A DNA stretch of 64,000 nucleotides from Enterobacter hormaechei ATCC 49162 (GTDB lineage: Bacteria; Pseudomonadota; Gammaproteobacteria; Enterobacterales; Enterobacteriaceae): contig NZ_MKEQ01000002.1 of assembly GCF_001875655.1 (NCBI RefSeq), forward strand, positions 372,001 to 436,000, in the 5' to 3' direction. Each line of letters begins with the position of its first letter. Within the stretch, counting starts at the first letter, position 1. The position numbers were made by a program, and so were the translations under genes. Below, one piece after another: positions 1-10,492 of the stretch. The notes beneath the pieces are model-generated. The model was not told the origin of the DNA. It ran no database searches and saw only the letters and a list, made by a program, of their open reading frames with translations.

Positions 1-708
1 TTTCAGGGGCCGACCACCGGCCTGGAGCGTATCGACCTCTCCATCGCGCCGCTGTTTGGCGAAACCGACGTGCTGATGTGCACCCGCGGTATTCTCAGGA
101 GCCAGGTGCCCGCCGCGACGAACAAACCGGTGGTGCTGCGCGCCTCCGGCGGTAACTCGATTCTGGGCGAGCTGTCGAACGAGTGCGTGGCGGTGGCGAT
201 GGAGGACGCCCTGCGCCTGAACGTCTGCGCGGTGGCGGCGCAGGTGTACATTGGCAGCGAGTTTGAGCATCAGTCGATCAACAACATCATCAAGCTGGTG
301 GACGCGGGCGCGCGCTACGGCATGCCGACGCTGGCGGTGACGGGCGTGGGTAAAGAGATGGCGCGTGACGCGCGTTATTTCTCGCTTGCCAGCCGCATCG
401 CCGCCGAAATGGGGGCGCAGTTCGTCAAAACCTACTACGTGGACGAGGGCTTTGAAAAAGTGACCGCCAGTTGCCCGGTGCCGATTGTCATCGCCGGGGG
501 CAAAAAGCTGCCGGAGCATGAGGCGCTGGAGATGTGCTGGCGCGCGATCGACCAGGGGGCATCGGGCGTGGACATGGGGCGCAATATCTTCCAGTCCAGC
601 GCGCCGCTCGCCATGCTGAAGGCGGTGAAGAAAGTGGTACACGAGAACATGAGCGCCCGGGAGGCGTTCCAGTTCTGGCAGGAAGAGAAACAGGGAGAAG
701 CAAAATGA
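1..708 (+). CDS. lsrF: 3-hydroxy-5-phosphonooxypentane-2,4-dione thiolase LsrF (3' part)
   Basis: Last thiolase of the autoinducer-2 catabolic route, cleaving the LsrG product to dihydroxyacetone phosphate and acetyl-CoA in the cytoplasm. The gene enters from the left edge in frame 1, so the start is outside the window and about 235 residues are visible. The reading shows a class I aldolase-like barrel, with a lysine-containing strand near IVIAGGKK and a closing [11 protein letters not shown] phosphate-binding strand, as in LsrF and fructose-bisphosphate aldolase class I. Its stop overlaps the lsrG start (ATGA), so the two are translationally coupled as the tail of an lsr operon. The identification is from recognised sequence and neighbour. 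Confidence 0.93.
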   Translation, partial: FQGPTTGLERIDLSIAPLFGETDVLMCTRGILRSQVPAATNKPVVLRASGGNSILGELSNECVAVAMEDALRLNVCAVAAQVYIGSEFEHQSINNIIKLVDAGARYGMPTLAVTGVGKEMARDARYFSLASRIAAEMGAQFVKTYYVDEGFEKVTASCPVPIVIAGGKKLPEHEALEMCWRAIDQGASGVDMGRNIFQSSAPLAMLKAVKKVVHENMSAREAFQFWQEEKQGEAK

Positions 709-998
709 ACGTGACGTTAGTGGAGATCAACATCAAGCCCGAGCGGGTGGATGAGTTTCTGGAGGTATTTCGCGCCAACCATGAGGGGGCGATCAGGGAG
801 CCGGGAAACCTGCGCTTTGACGTGTTGCAGGACCCCAGGGTGAAAACCCGGTTCTTTATTTATGAGGCCTACAAAGACGAAGAGGCGGTGCTGGCGCACA
901 AGCAAACCCCGCACTATCTGGCCTGCGTGGATAAGCTGGAGGAGCTGATGTCAGAGCCGCGCAAAAAACGCTGTTTTGTGGGGCTGTTGCCGGAGTAG
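705..998 (+). CDS. lsrG: (4S)-4-hydroxy-5-phosphonooxypentane-2,3-dione isomerase LsrG
   Basis: Isomerase of phosphorylated AI-2. The 97-residue protein is a ferredoxin-like antibiotic-biosynthesis-monooxygenase (ABM) fold, starting [13 protein letters not shown] and containing the [10 protein letters not shown] and [12 protein letters not shown] strands typical of LsrG. The length agrees with E. coli (96). The ATG overlaps the lsrF stop by 4 bases and GGGAGAAG lies just upstream. This is the last gene of the lsr operon here. A REP-type repeat follows the stop, so transcription probably ends nearby. Confidence 0.93.
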   Translation: MNVTLVEINIKPERVDEFLEVFRANHEGAIREPGNLRFDVLQDPRVKTRFFIYEAYKDEEAVLAHKQTPHYLACVDKLEELMSEPRKKRCFVGLLPE

Positions 999-1083
999 CG
1001 GCTTTGCCCGGTGGCGCTGCGCTTACCGGGCCTACATATGCAGTATTTGTAGGCCGGGTAAGCGAAGCGCCACCCGGCGTTGT
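999..1083. repeat. REP/BIME-type extragenic palindrome
   Basis: Two inverted GC-rich arms (CCCGGTGGCGCTGCGCTTAC, then GTAAGCGAAGCGCCACCCGG) flank a short AT-rich loop between the convergent ends of lsrG and the B3/4-domain gene. The arms match the enterobacterial REP consensus. A second, incomplete copy sits at 2419-2487. Such elements can stabilise mRNA 3' ends or bind gyrase/IHF. Confidence 0.85.
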
Positions 1084-1773
1084 TCACGCCAGCTCCAGCA
1101 ACTGAACACGCGCCGTCGCGCCCGGCATCAGCTTTTGCAGATTGCTCACCAGCTCATCGCCAGCTTCCTGTAATGCTGCCAGCGGCATCGACGGCAGGCT
1201 TTCGAGAATAAACCACATGGACTGCGCCTGGCTGTCCAGACGCGTGCGTATCCCCTGTCGCCAGTTCCAGCGGCGGCAGGTGACGCCGAGATCGTCACGC
1301 CAGATAACTTCGGCAGGCTCCGGATTTTCGACGACCGGCTCACCCTCTTTGAAGGTATCAAACGGCTCGCTGCCGTCGGCCAGCGTCAGGCGCGGCACAC
1401 CCGAGTAAGCCGCCAGATTTTCTCCCCCCACCGGAATAGCGTAGCGGATGCTGATGGCATTATAGATATCCACCACCGGGTCGAGCGGCGGCAGCGAACC
1501 GTCTCTCATCACGCGCTTGCGCAGGGCCGAGGCCGAGCAGGGCGTGCGTTTGGGTTTTGCACCAAAGGCTTTAAACACCTCATCCCAGGCGGCGAGGTGA
1601 TTTTCTGCCCAGGGCACATCATCATTGAGCATCTGCTGGCAGGCCTGCGCCAGCGCGGCGGGCGCAACCTCCGGTTGGGTAATCGGGGCGGCTTCCACCT
1701 GAATGCTCAACGCCCGAAAGCCGGGCGCGATCCCGACAAGACGCGAATCTATTGACGGTGTTACAAGAGACAT
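1084..1773 (-). CDS. B3/B4 tRNA-binding domain protein
   Basis: The 229-residue soluble protein resembles the stand-alone B3/B4 domain of phenylalanyl-tRNA synthetase beta (an editing-like fold). Supporting pattern: SALRKRVMRDGSLPPLDPVVD, followed by NAISIRYAIPVGGENL, a motif of this family. The family's function is not established; aminoacyl-tRNA or amino-acid editing is inference. The start chosen is the ATG at 1773 (MSLVTPS); longer in-frame starts would run into the divergent regulator. It is divergently transcribed from the XRE-cupin gene with only 42 bp between starts, which suggests control by that regulator. Confidence 0.75.
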   Translation of the reverse strand: MSLVTPSIDSRLVGIAPGFRALSIQVEAAPITQPEVAPAALAQACQQMLNDDVPWAENHLAAWDEVFKAFGAKPKRTPCSASALRKRVMRDGSLPPLDPVVDIYNAISIRYAIPVGGENLAAYSGVPRLTLADGSEPFDTFKEGEPVVENPEPAEVIWRDDLGVTCRRWNWRQGIRTRLDSQAQSMWFILESLPSMPLAALQEAGDELVSNLQKLMPGATARVQLLELA

Positions 1774-1815
1774 AAATAATCCTGTATTGACTGTTTTATA
1801 CCATGGTAGTGACCA

Positions 1816-2418
1816 ATGACTGATAAAGTCAATATAATGACCGAAGCGGGCGCCGATGTTGCCCAGGTAAGCCTGGCCGTGGCGAACCGTATCCGCAGCT
1901 GGCGGAAAGAGAAAAAGCTGTCGCTGGACGAGCTTTCCCGCCGCGCCAGCGTCAGCAAAGGCATGCTGGTGGAGATCGAAAAAGGGGCTGCCAACCCCAG
2001 CATTGCCATTTTGTGCAAACTGGCCGCCGCGCTTGGCGTCTCGGTGGCAGATATCGTTAACGTCTCCAGCGAGCCGCAGGTACACATTATTCAGGAAGAG
2101 GCGATCCCGGTTCTGTGGCAGGGCGCACAGGGCGGTTACGCCAGACTGCTGGCAGGCACCGCAGGCCCGGACATGATTGAGCTGTGGCAGTGGGAGATGC
2201 ATCCGGGAGAGACGTTCACCTCTCCGGGGCATCCGGCGGGAACGTTTGAACTGCTGCACGTGAACGAAGGCGTATTAACCCTGACGGTGGACGAGACGGT
2301 GGCACAGGTTAATGCTGGCGCGTCGGCGGTGGCGAAAACGGAAGCGGCGCACGGCTATGCCAATAAAGGCGATACCGTGCTTCGCTTCACTATGACGGTG
2401 GCGGAGTTTCACCGATAA
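1816..2418 (+). CDS. XRE-family regulator with C-terminal cupin domain
   Basis: The 200-residue protein has an N-terminal helix-turn-helix at about residues 20-75 (SLDELSRRASVSKGMLVEIE and GAANPSIAILCKLAAALGVS) and a C-terminal cupin at about 125-195 (HPAGTFELLHVNEG, then GASAVAKTEAAHGYANKG). This HTH_3 plus cupin_2 layout is the common small-ligand-responsive repressor type (PuuR/SutR-like). It diverges from the B3/B4 gene across 42 bp, so one operator could serve both promoters. The ligand cannot be predicted. Confidence 0.85.
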   Translation: MTDKVNIMTEAGADVAQVSLAVANRIRSWRKEKKLSLDELSRRASVSKGMLVEIEKGAANPSIAILCKLAAALGVSVADIVNVSSEPQVHIIQEEAIPVLWQGAQGGYARLLAGTAGPDMIELWQWEMHPGETFTSPGHPAGTFELLHVNEGVLTLTVDETVAQVNAGASAVAKTEAAHGYANKGDTVLRFTMTVAEFHR

Positions 2419-2487
2419 AAAGCAGCCCGGCGGCGTGCATATGCAGTATGTTGTAGGCCGGGTAAGCGTAGCGCCACCCGGCGTTTT
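2419..2487. repeat. REP-type extragenic repeat, half element
   Basis: GTAGGCCGGGTAAGCGTAGC followed by GCCACCCGGCG repeats one arm of the element at 999-1083. The left arm (AGCCCGGCGGCG) is shortened. It lies between convergent genes (regulator and patA). Confidence 0.75.
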
Positions 2488-3929
<1,442 letters not shown>

Positions 3930-4054
3930 CCTCAGATGCCTTAACAAAAATCGGGATAAACGCCAGGTGAAATCAAAGTTGCGCAATATTTAATCATGCC
4001 ATTGCGCGCCGCGCGGGATAAGGGATAACGAGCCGGGGATGGGGTTTCGTCAAT

Positions 4055-4093
4055 TGCACTGGCGTAGGGCAGAGCGTGCAACTTAAGTGTGCA
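4055..4093. promoter_or_regulatory. two NtrC-like enhancer sites upstream of patA
   Basis: TGCACTGGCGTAGGGCA (4055-4071) departs from TGCACY-N5-RGTGCA at one base. TGCAACTTAAGTGTGCA (4077-4093) departs at two. The centres are 22 bp apart, two helical turns, and about 135-170 bp upstream of the sigma-54 core, a usual enhancer position. The assignment is by pattern only. Confidence 0.6.
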
Positions 4094-4212
4094 TCGGGGG
4101 ATCATGCTTTGTGGGTAGTTTCGGCGCGAAAGTATTTTAAATCAATTAATTAGAAAAGCGTACGAAAAGTGCGGTTTAACCGAGATTTGCGATCTCAATC
4201 ATATTTAACAAC

Positions 4213-4239
4213 TAAAGATAAATTTTTTATCGCCGAAAA
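4213..4239 (+). promoter_or_regulatory. sigma-28 (FliA) promoter of aer
   Basis: TAAA, exactly 15 bases, then GCCGAAAA matches the flagellar class 3 consensus TAAA-N15-GCCGATAA with one difference. It lies about 50 bases upstream of the aer start. Confidence 0.85.
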
Positions 4240-4289
4240 AACATAAGCCACAAAATTAACATTCAAATAACCTGCAAGGGATGCTCACT

Positions 4290-5810
4290 ATGTCCTCTCC
4301 TGACTACGTCACCCAGAATGAATATCCGCTGGACGATGACACCACGCTTATGTCGACCACCGACCTCCACAGCTACATGACCCACACCAATGACACCTTT
4401 GTGCAAGTGAGCGGCTTTTCGCTCCAGGAGCTGCTCGGGCAGCCGCACAACATTGTGCGCCACCCGGATATGCCGAAAGCGGCGTTTGCCGACATGTGGT
4501 ACACGCTGCAAAAAGGCGAGCCCTGGAGCGGGATTGTCAAAAACCGGCGTAAAAATGGCGATCACTACTGGGTACGCGCGAATGCGGTACCGATGGTGCG
4601 TAATGGTCAGATGACGGGCTATATGTCCATTCGTACCCGCGCCACACGGGACGAGATAGCCGCGGTGGAGCCGCTATATCAGGCGCTCAACGAAGGACGC
4701 TGCAAAAAACGGATCCATAAAGGGCTGGTGGTGCGCAAGGGCTGGCTCGGCAAATTACCGGCGATGCCGCTGCGCTGGCGCGTACGTAGCGTGATGGCGG
4801 GACTGTTTGCGGTGATGGCCGCAACGCTGGTTGCCAGTGCTGCGGGCTGGGCTTCGCTGGTGGCGGCTGCCGTGGTCATGCTGCTCGGCACCCTGGTGTT
4901 TGAACAGCAGATTGTTCGCCCGGTGGAAAACGTCGCACGGCAGGCGCTCAGGGTCGCTACCGGCGAGCGTAACAGCGTTCAGCATCTTAACCGTAGCGAT
5001 GAACTGGGGCTGACGCTGCGGGCCGTCGGCCAGCTGGGGCTGATGTGCCGCTGGCTTATCAACGACGTTTCCAGCCAGGTGGTAAGCGTGCGTGACGGCA
5101 GCGACAGGCTGGCGCAGGGCAATGAAGATCTCAACGACCGCACGCGCCAGACCGTGGCTAACGTGCAGCAGACCGTGGCGACAATGAACCAGATGGCGGC
5201 GTCGGTGCAGAGTAATTCTGAGACCGCAGCCGAAGTCGACAAGCTCTCGATGGCTGCCAGCAGCGCGGCCACGCAGGGAGGCACCGTGATGCAGACCGTG
5301 GTGAAAACCATGGATGACATTGCCGACAGTACCCAGCGCATTGGCTCTATTACCTCGCTTATCAATGACATCGCTTTCCAGACCAATATTCTGGCGCTGA
5401 ACGCCGCAGTTGAGGCGGCACGCGCGGGCGAGCAGGGGAAAGGCTTTGCGGTGGTGGCGGGGGAAGTGCGTCATCTTGCCAGCCGCAGCGCGAATGCGGC
5501 GAACGATATTCGCAAGCTGATCGACGCCAGCGCCAGCAAAGTGCAGTCGGGCGCCGATCAGGTCCACGCCGCGGGGCGTACCATGGATGATATTGTCGAG
5601 CAGGTGAAAAACGTCACGCAGCTTATCGCGCAGATCAGCCACTCCACCTCCGAGCAGGCGACAGGCTTGACAGAGCTAACCCGTGCTGTGGCTGAGCTGG
5701 ACAGCATTACGCAGAAAAATGCTGACCTGGTGGAAGAGAGCTCGCAGATTTCCGCGATGGTTAAGCACCGGGCCGGACGTCTTGAAGATGCGGTTACCGT
5801 GCTTCATTAA
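4290..5810 (+). CDS. aer: aerotaxis/redox receptor Aer
   Basis: Energy taxis transducer with an FAD-binding PAS domain at about residues 10-120 ([10 protein letters not shown], then [18 protein letters not shown]). A membrane anchor follows at about 165-205, then a HAMP region and the methyl-accepting signalling hairpin ([20 protein letters not shown], then [12 protein letters not shown]). The start at 4290 (MSSPDYV) has AAGGGA 8 bases upstream. The ATG at 4281 abuts that site and is rejected. The resulting 506 residues equal E. coli Aer. The gene is expressed from a sigma-28 promoter with the flagellar regulon and is followed by a strong terminator. The neighbouring receptor gene has its own promoter. 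Confidence 0.96.
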   Translation: MSSPDYVTQNEYPLDDDTTLMSTTDLHSYMTHTNDTFVQVSGFSLQELLGQPHNIVRHPDMPKAAFADMWYTLQKGEPWSGIVKNRRKNGDHYWVRANAVPMVRNGQMTGYMSIRTRATRDEIAAVEPLYQALNEGRCKKRIHKGLVVRKGWLGKLPAMPLRWRVRSVMAGLFAVMAATLVASAAGWASLVAAAVVMLLGTLVFEQQIVRPVENVARQALRVATGERNSVQHLNRSDELGLTLRAVGQLGLMCRWLINDVSSQVVSVRDGSDRLAQGNEDLNDRTRQTVANVQQTVATMNQMAASVQSNSETAAEVDKLSMAASSAATQGGTVMQTVVKTMDDIADSTQRIGSITSLINDIAFQTNILALNAAVEAARAGEQGKGFAVVAGEVRHLASRSANAANDIRKLIDASASKVQSGADQVHAAGRTMDDIVEQVKNVTQLIAQISHSTSEQATGLTELTRAVAELDSITQKNADLVEESSQISAMVKHRAGRLEDAVTVLH

Positions 5811-5827
5811 GAAATGCATGCTTTGAT

Positions 5828-5863
5828 AAAGCCGTTTATTCCCCCGGGGTAAACGGCTTTTTT
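5828..5863 (+). terminator. intrinsic terminator of aer
   Basis: AAGCCGTTTA and TAAACGGCTT form a 10-bp stem around a CCCCCGGGG-containing loop, followed by a run of six T. Confidence 0.9.
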
Positions 5864-5982
5864 GTTTTTCAGAATACGTTATGTTGTTAATGAAATATTA
5901 ATTAACTAAAAAAAATGACCGGTTTTTAATTCCTGCGCCCCGGCTTCATTGCGAGTGATAAATAAAAAAACGATCAAAGTCA

Positions 5983-6009
5983 TAAAGTTAGCGAGTTTGC
6001 TACCGATAA
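5983..6009 (+). promoter_or_regulatory. sigma-28 (FliA) promoter of the second chemoreceptor
   Basis: TAAA, exactly 15 bases, then ACCGATAA differs from the consensus at one position. It ends 40 bases before the receptor start codon. Confidence 0.85.
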
Positions 6010-6049
6010 CAGCGATCGTCTGAGAAATAATCACATCGATGGGGTAAAT

Positions 6050-7609
6050 ATGTTCATACATGACGTAAAGATCGGCACGAAATTATTTCTGGCGTTTGGA
6101 TTATTTATTGTCCTGATGGTCGTCAGCGCAAGTTTGTCTCTGATGAGCCTGAATCGGGCCAACAATGGAATGCAAACCATCCTTACCAGCGACTATCCAA
6201 CCACGGTAAAAGCGAACCAGTTAATCGACAACTTCCAGGAATTTATCAGCACACAGCAGCTCATGCTGCTGGACGAACAGGGGACGTACACGGCGCAATC
6301 AGAGCAGCGTATGAAGGCGATCAGCGAGCGCATCACCGCCATCCTGAGCGAGCTGGACAACGATCTCAAGGATAAAAAATCCCAACAGGTGCTGGCGGAT
6401 ATCCACGGCGTACGCCAGCAGTATCTTGACTCGCGCTACCGCATTTTGCAGGCCGTGCAGAATAACGATCGTGCGGGCGCGGTAAACGAGATGATGACCA
6501 ACACCCTGAATCTGCAACAGTCCTACAAAGCGAAAGTGCAGGCGTTGATTGCGATCCAGGATCAGGAAATGCAGCATGCGGGCGCGCAGGTGGAAGGTGA
6601 TTTCCGCACCAATCGTCTCCTGTTGATCCTGATTACGCTTTTCAGCGTCGCGGCAGCCAGCGTGATTGGCTGGTTCATTGTGCGATCCATTACCCGCCCG
6701 CTGAACGACGCGGTGAATTTTGCACAAGCCATTGCCGAGGGCGATCTCACCGGCAGCATTACCTCGCACGGTAAAGATGAAACCGGACTGCTACTCACCG
6801 CACTGATGGAGATGAAAACGCGTCTGCTGGAGATTGTGCAGCAGGTGCAAACCGGATCGGAAAACATCTCCAGCGCCGCCGCGCAGATTGTCGCGGGCAA
6901 CCAGGATCTGGCTGCGCGCACGGAGGAGCAGGCCAGTTCCGTTGAACAGACGGCCGCGTCGATGGAGCAGATCACCGCCACGGTGAAGAACACCGCGTCG
7001 CACACCGGAGAGGCGACGAACCTGTCTGCCGATGCGGCTGCCGTGGTGAAAAACAACGGTGAGATGATGAAGCAGGTCACCAGCAAAATGCGCCTGATTA
7101 ACGAAACATCGAACAGGATGTCCGACATTATCGACTTGATCGACGCCATTGCCTTCCAGACAAACATACTGGCGCTCAACGCGGCGGTCGAAGCGGCGCG
7201 CGCGGGTGAGCATGGTCGCGGCTTTGCGGTGGTGGCGGGGGAAGTGCGCCAGCTTGCGCAGAAAAGTGCAACATCCGCGAGTGAAATCCGTCAGCTGATC
7301 GAAAGTTCCACAAGCCAGACGCAGGACGGCATGAACCTTGTGGAGAAAGCCAGCGGGCTTATCAACGGGATGGTCGGTAACGTGGAGGAGATGGACGTAA
7401 TCCTGCGTGAAATTCGCCAGGCCAGCCACGAGCAGACGGAAGGCATCTCGCAGATCAACAGCGCCATTGGCCTGATAGACGCCACCACCCAGCAGAACTC
7501 CGCGCTGGTGGAGGAGTCCGTTGCGGCGGCGGCATCCCTTAACGAACAGGCGATGCATCTGAAAGAGCTGGTCCGCGTGTTCCGCGTGAGCAACAGCGTG
7601 CTGGCTTAA
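6050..7609 (+). CDS. methyl-accepting chemotaxis protein (Tsr/Tar-type topology)
   Basis: Transmembrane chemoreceptor of 519 residues. TM1 is at about 11-30, then a periplasmic four-helix-bundle ligand domain at about 31-185, TM2 at about 188-210 ([20 protein letters not shown]), HAMP, and the cytoplasmic hairpin with [20 protein letters not shown] and [16 protein letters not shown]. It ends FRVSNSVLA and lacks the C-terminal NWETF/NWESF pentapeptide that tethers CheR/CheB in Tar and Tsr, so it probably relies on other receptors for efficient adaptation. The ligand is unknown. A sigma-28 promoter lies upstream. Its stop overlaps the convergent yqjI stop by 4 bases. Confidence 0.92.
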   Translation: MFIHDVKIGTKLFLAFGLFIVLMVVSASLSLMSLNRANNGMQTILTSDYPTTVKANQLIDNFQEFISTQQLMLLDEQGTYTAQSEQRMKAISERITAILSELDNDLKDKKSQQVLADIHGVRQQYLDSRYRILQAVQNNDRAGAVNEMMTNTLNLQQSYKAKVQALIAIQDQEMQHAGAQVEGDFRTNRLLLILITLFSVAAASVIGWFIVRSITRPLNDAVNFAQAIAEGDLTGSITSHGKDETGLLLTALMEMKTRLLEIVQQVQTGSENISSAAAQIVAGNQDLAARTEEQASSVEQTAASMEQITATVKNTASHTGEATNLSADAAAVVKNNGEMMKQVTSKMRLINETSNRMSDIIDLIDAIAFQTNILALNAAVEAARAGEHGRGFAVVAGEVRQLAQKSATSASEIRQLIESSTSQTQDGMNLVEKASGLINGMVGNVEEMDVILREIRQASHEQTEGISQINSAIGLIDATTQQNSALVEESVAAAASLNEQAMHLKELVRVFRVSNSVLA

Positions 7610-8100
7610 TCCAGCTGGGAGATCTCCAGCGCCGCACGGTCAATCACGCCGATAATCTGTTTGAGCTGCGCGTCGCTGAGTTCCCCCTGGTTTACCTTCA
7701 GGTCCAGAACCGCTTTGAAATTATCCAGCGCCCGCTTCATCTGCGGGTTTTTGCGTAGCTGAAAACCGACAGAACGCGCTTTGATTCGCGTCTGGATCTG
7801 TTCCAGCTGTTCCCGATTGTCATCCAGCCATTGCTGTCCTGCGGCGTTAATCGCAATCCGCTTACGGCCATTCTCTTCCTCGGTAATGGTGATAAACGTC
7901 TGATCCTGTAAATAATCCAGCGTCGGGTAGATCACGCCAGGGCTTGGCGTGTAATGTCCCTGCGTCAGGTTCTCGATCTCTTTTATCAATTCGTAACCAT
8001 GGCTCGCGTTACGGGTCAGGATATCCAGGATCACCAGCCGCAGATCGCCATGGCCAAAAAATCGTGGCCGACGTCCGCCGCCCTCGTGTTCGTGTCGCAT
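7606..8100 (-). CDS. yqjI: PadR-family regulator YqjI, short N-terminal form
   Basis: Winged-helix PadR repressor (164 residues) of the divergent yqjH. In E. coli YqjI senses nickel and represses yqjH and itself. The PadR domain is clear ([36 protein letters not shown]), and the C-terminal dimerisation helices follow. E. coli YqjI is about 207 residues with a long His/Cys-rich N-terminal metal-binding tail. Here only [18 protein letters not shown] precedes the PadR domain. GAGG sits 7 bases before the ATG, so the short form is probably real rather than a miscalled start. Confidence 0.9.
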   Translation of the reverse strand: MRHEHEGGGRRPRFFGHGDLRLVILDILTRNASHGYELIKEIENLTQGHYTPSPGVIYPTLDYLQDQTFITITEEENGRKRIAINAAGQQWLDDNREQLEQIQTRIKARSVGFQLRKNPQMKRALDNFKAVLDLKVNQGELSDAQLKQIIGVIDRAALEISQLD

Positions 8101-8118
8101 GTTTTTTCCTCAATTTGA

Positions 8119-8220
8119 TATATCTAAACTATATCTAAGATATATTCAGATGCAATCTAAAAAATCTTGCTTTCTGAGTTAATAGCAATCATTATCATTA
8201 AAAAATCATTCCGATATATC
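8119..8220. promoter_or_regulatory. YqjI operator repeats in the yqjI/yqjH divergent promoter
   Basis: An inverted repeat TATATCT-A-AGATATA occupies 8130-8144. A further TATATCT half-site is at 8119-8125, and GATATATC is at 8213-8220, close to the yqjH start. The clustering of this one motif between yqjI and yqjH fits PadR-type autoregulation. Binding is inferred. Confidence 0.6.
8183..8197. promoter_or_regulatory. Fur box upstream of yqjH
   Basis: TAGCAATCATTATCA fits the 7-1-7 Fur pattern TGATAAT-N-ATTATCA at 11 of 14 positions. It sits between the YqjI-type repeats. E. coli yqjH is Fur-repressed. Confidence 0.65.
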
Positions 8221-8245
8221 GTATTCACCTGAGAAGGGCATCAAC

Positions 8246-9010
8246 ATGGCATCTACCCGTTACCCTCAACGTGTCCGTAATGATCTGCGTTTTCGTGAGC
8301 TGAACGTGCTGCGCACTGAGCGAGTCAGCGCCGGATTTCAGCGCATAGTGTTAGGCGGCGAGGCGCTGGAGGGCTTTAGCTCTCGCGGCTTTGACGACCA
8401 CACCAAGGTCTTTTTCCCGGCACCGGGCACCACCTTCGTGCCGCCTGTCGTGACCGATGAAGGCATCGACTGGGGCGACGGCGTACGTCCGCAGGCGCGC
8501 GACTATACCCCGCTGTACGATGACGAAAAACATGAGCTGGCGCTCGACTTCTTCATACATGATGGCGGCATTGCCAGCCACTGGGCGACAGAGGCGAAGG
8601 AGGGCGATAAGCTGACCATCGGCGGTCCGCGCGGTTCGCTGGTGGTGCCGGAAGATTACGCCTGGCAGCTGTACGTGTGCGACGAATCCGGCATGCCCGC
8701 GCTGCGCCGCCGTTTAGAAGGCATCGCAAAACTGCCTGTTCGCCCGGCGATCCACGCCATCGTCACCGTGGGCGATGCGGCGTACCAGGACTATCTGGCG
8801 CATCTGAGCGGGTTCAACATCACCTGGGTTATCGGCCACAACGAGCAGGCGGTAGCGGACCATCTTGCCGCGCTGACCGTGCCGGACGAGGATTACTTTA
8901 TCTGGCTGACCGGGGAAGGAAAGGTGGTGAAACGCCTGAGCCGTCAGTTTGACACCGACGATATTGACCCACAGCTGGTGCGTGCCAGCGCATACTGGCA
9001 CGCTAAATAA
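8246..9010 (+). CDS. yqjH: NADPH-dependent ferric-chelate reductase YqjH
   Basis: Cytoplasmic siderophore-interacting flavoprotein that reduces ferric chelates (for example ferric triscatecholates) with NADPH, releasing iron. The 254 residues match E. coli YqjH. The FAD-binding barrel contains RDYTPLY and the following HDGGIASHWA and GDKLTIGGPRGS. The C-terminal NADPH half ends VRASAYWHAK, typical of the family. It is transcribed divergently from yqjI from a promoter with YqjI-type and Fur-type sites, so it should rise with nickel excess or iron shortage. Its stop abuts the convergent stop of the next gene. Confidence 0.94.
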   Translation: MASTRYPQRVRNDLRFRELNVLRTERVSAGFQRIVLGGEALEGFSSRGFDDHTKVFFPAPGTTFVPPVVTDEGIDWGDGVRPQARDYTPLYDDEKHELALDFFIHDGGIASHWATEAKEGDKLTIGGPRGSLVVPEDYAWQLYVCDESGMPALRRRLEGIAKLPVRPAIHAIVTVGDAAYQDYLAHLSGFNITWVIGHNEQAVADHLAALTVPDEDYFIWLTGEGKVVKRLSRQFDTDDIDPQLVRASAYWHAK

Positions 9011-10180
9011 TCAGGCTGCGGGATCAAGCTGCGCTTCGCTCACCTGAAGTTCGAGCGAGGCGCATACCTCTTTCAGCGCTTTCTCCTGCTGGGCGAAGTA
9101 GGCTTCCATATTGCTGAGCGACGAGACGAGCAGCCAGGACTCTTCCTTCTCCAGCTCTGCCAGCTCGTTCACCAGGGTGTCGATTTGCTCACGCACCTGC
9201 GCCATCTTTTTGCGAATACGTTCCAGGTCGTTCAGCCTGTCGCTCGCCATCATCGGTTCGAACCCTTGTTGCAGACGGGCGACCAGCGAGCGAATGGCCT
9301 TCACGTCGCCGCGCTGTTTGGCCTGGTTGAGCTGCACCATCATCCTGTTGGCTTCTTCTTTTAAATCATCGGCAACCAGATCCGGGTGGCATAGCTTGCT
9401 CGCCTGACGCCAGAGCCGCTTCAGTTCGTTCCGATCCTCTTCGGAGAGATCTTTGCCTTTGCGCAGGCGAACTTCGGCATCATGGTGCTGTTCGCGATAC
9501 TTCTTGTACTCCTCGTTGGCCTCATCGCGCGCCTGACGTGCAGGCTCTTCTTCACGCGTTAAACCGTGCTCCAGCTCCATCGCTTCGGCCAGCAGGTTGG
9601 CAATCAGATTGCTTTGCTGCTGAAGATGCTTGCGCGCCTCTGCCGCCTGGACGGAATCCGCAGGCAGATCTCGCCAGCGCCGGGTGAGTGTTGCCAGCAC
9701 CTCCACGGCCTGCGCCATATAGCCCTGGCAGCGGCGGTAATCCTCCTCCCGACGACGCGCCTCCGCCTGCTGACGACGCAGGTTTAGCTCTGCCAGCGTT
9801 TTACGCAGGGCGAGGATCTGCTGCATCAGCGGCCCGAGACGGGAGAAATAGAGATCGTTGAACTCATCAAGCTGCTGTACCCGGGCGTTACGGCGGTCAA
9901 TCAGATCGCGCAGACGCTCTTCCAGGGCTTTCAGCTCCAGCTTGCTGGCCGCCAGCTGTGGGTCACGCCACGGGGTAACGGCACGCTGGCTTTGCAGCCA
10001 GGCGGTGATAGCCCTGATGGCTGCGGTGTAGTTCTTATTCTCAAGCGCCACGACGATTGCCTGTAGCTCCTCGTCAAACGCTTCATTTTTCAGCCGCGTC
10101 AGCTGGCTCTGGATGATGTCGTCATCTTCCAGTTCGATGGCATTTTTAATGATTTCAAGCCGTTTGATCGGTGTGCTCAT
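9011..10180 (-). CDS. coiled-coil protein with J-domain-like segment
   Basis: The 389-residue soluble protein is dominated by charged heptad-like helices (about residues 60-230 and 325-389). A J-domain-like stretch lies at about 248-300: LKRLWRQASKLCHPDLVADD, which contains the HPD tripeptide of DnaJ-type cochaperones, followed by a helix. J-domain proteins stimulate DnaK-type ATPases, so recruitment of Hsp70 is a reasonable inference. No zinc finger or G/F region is visible. The gene is convergent with yqjH with no gap and divergent from cdiB. I do not recognise a named homologue. Confidence 0.6.
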   Translation of the reverse strand: MSTPIKRLEIIKNAIELEDDDIIQSQLTRLKNEAFDEELQAIVVALENKNYTAAIRAITAWLQSQRAVTPWRDPQLAASKLELKALEERLRDLIDRRNARVQQLDEFNDLYFSRLGPLMQQILALRKTLAELNLRRQQAEARRREEDYRRCQGYMAQAVEVLATLTRRWRDLPADSVQAAEARKHLQQQSNLIANLLAEAMELEHGLTREEEPARQARDEANEEYKKYREQHHDAEVRLRKGKDLSEEDRNELKRLWRQASKLCHPDLVADDLKEEANRMMVQLNQAKQRGDVKAIRSLVARLQQGFEPMMASDRLNDLERIRKKMAQVREQIDTLVNELAELEKEESWLLVSSLSNMEAYFAQQEKALKEVCASLELQVSEAQLDPAA

Positions 10181-10492
10181 GATGCCTTTCGCTCTGGCGC
10201 TTAAGTATTTGAGTTAAGGTTAGTTGTTGTAAAAGCTACAGGAAATAATACACACGGATGATGATCGGCGCGATGGGGGATTTCTTTAGCGATATGACGA
10301 GTCCATTTTGTCTTGCACAGTCACGCTCTCTCTTTTTGCGGACGATCGGATAAACACACTGAAAACTCTGAAAGTATCTTGAAATAATCTGAATCTCATT
10401 TACATCTGTTTACATCGGTTACCTTCCTGACATAAGTTGCTCATTTTTTAACAGTCAAGTTTGCAAACGGACTTTACGCAGGAGCGGCAGTA
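10181..10492. other. divergent intergenic region upstream of cdiB
   Basis: These 312 bp between the J-domain-like gene and cdiB hold no ORF of note. AGGAG lies 8 bases before the cdiB ATG. The AT-rich stretch at about 10380-10460 is the likely promoter area. No confident regulator site was seen. Confidence 0.5.
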
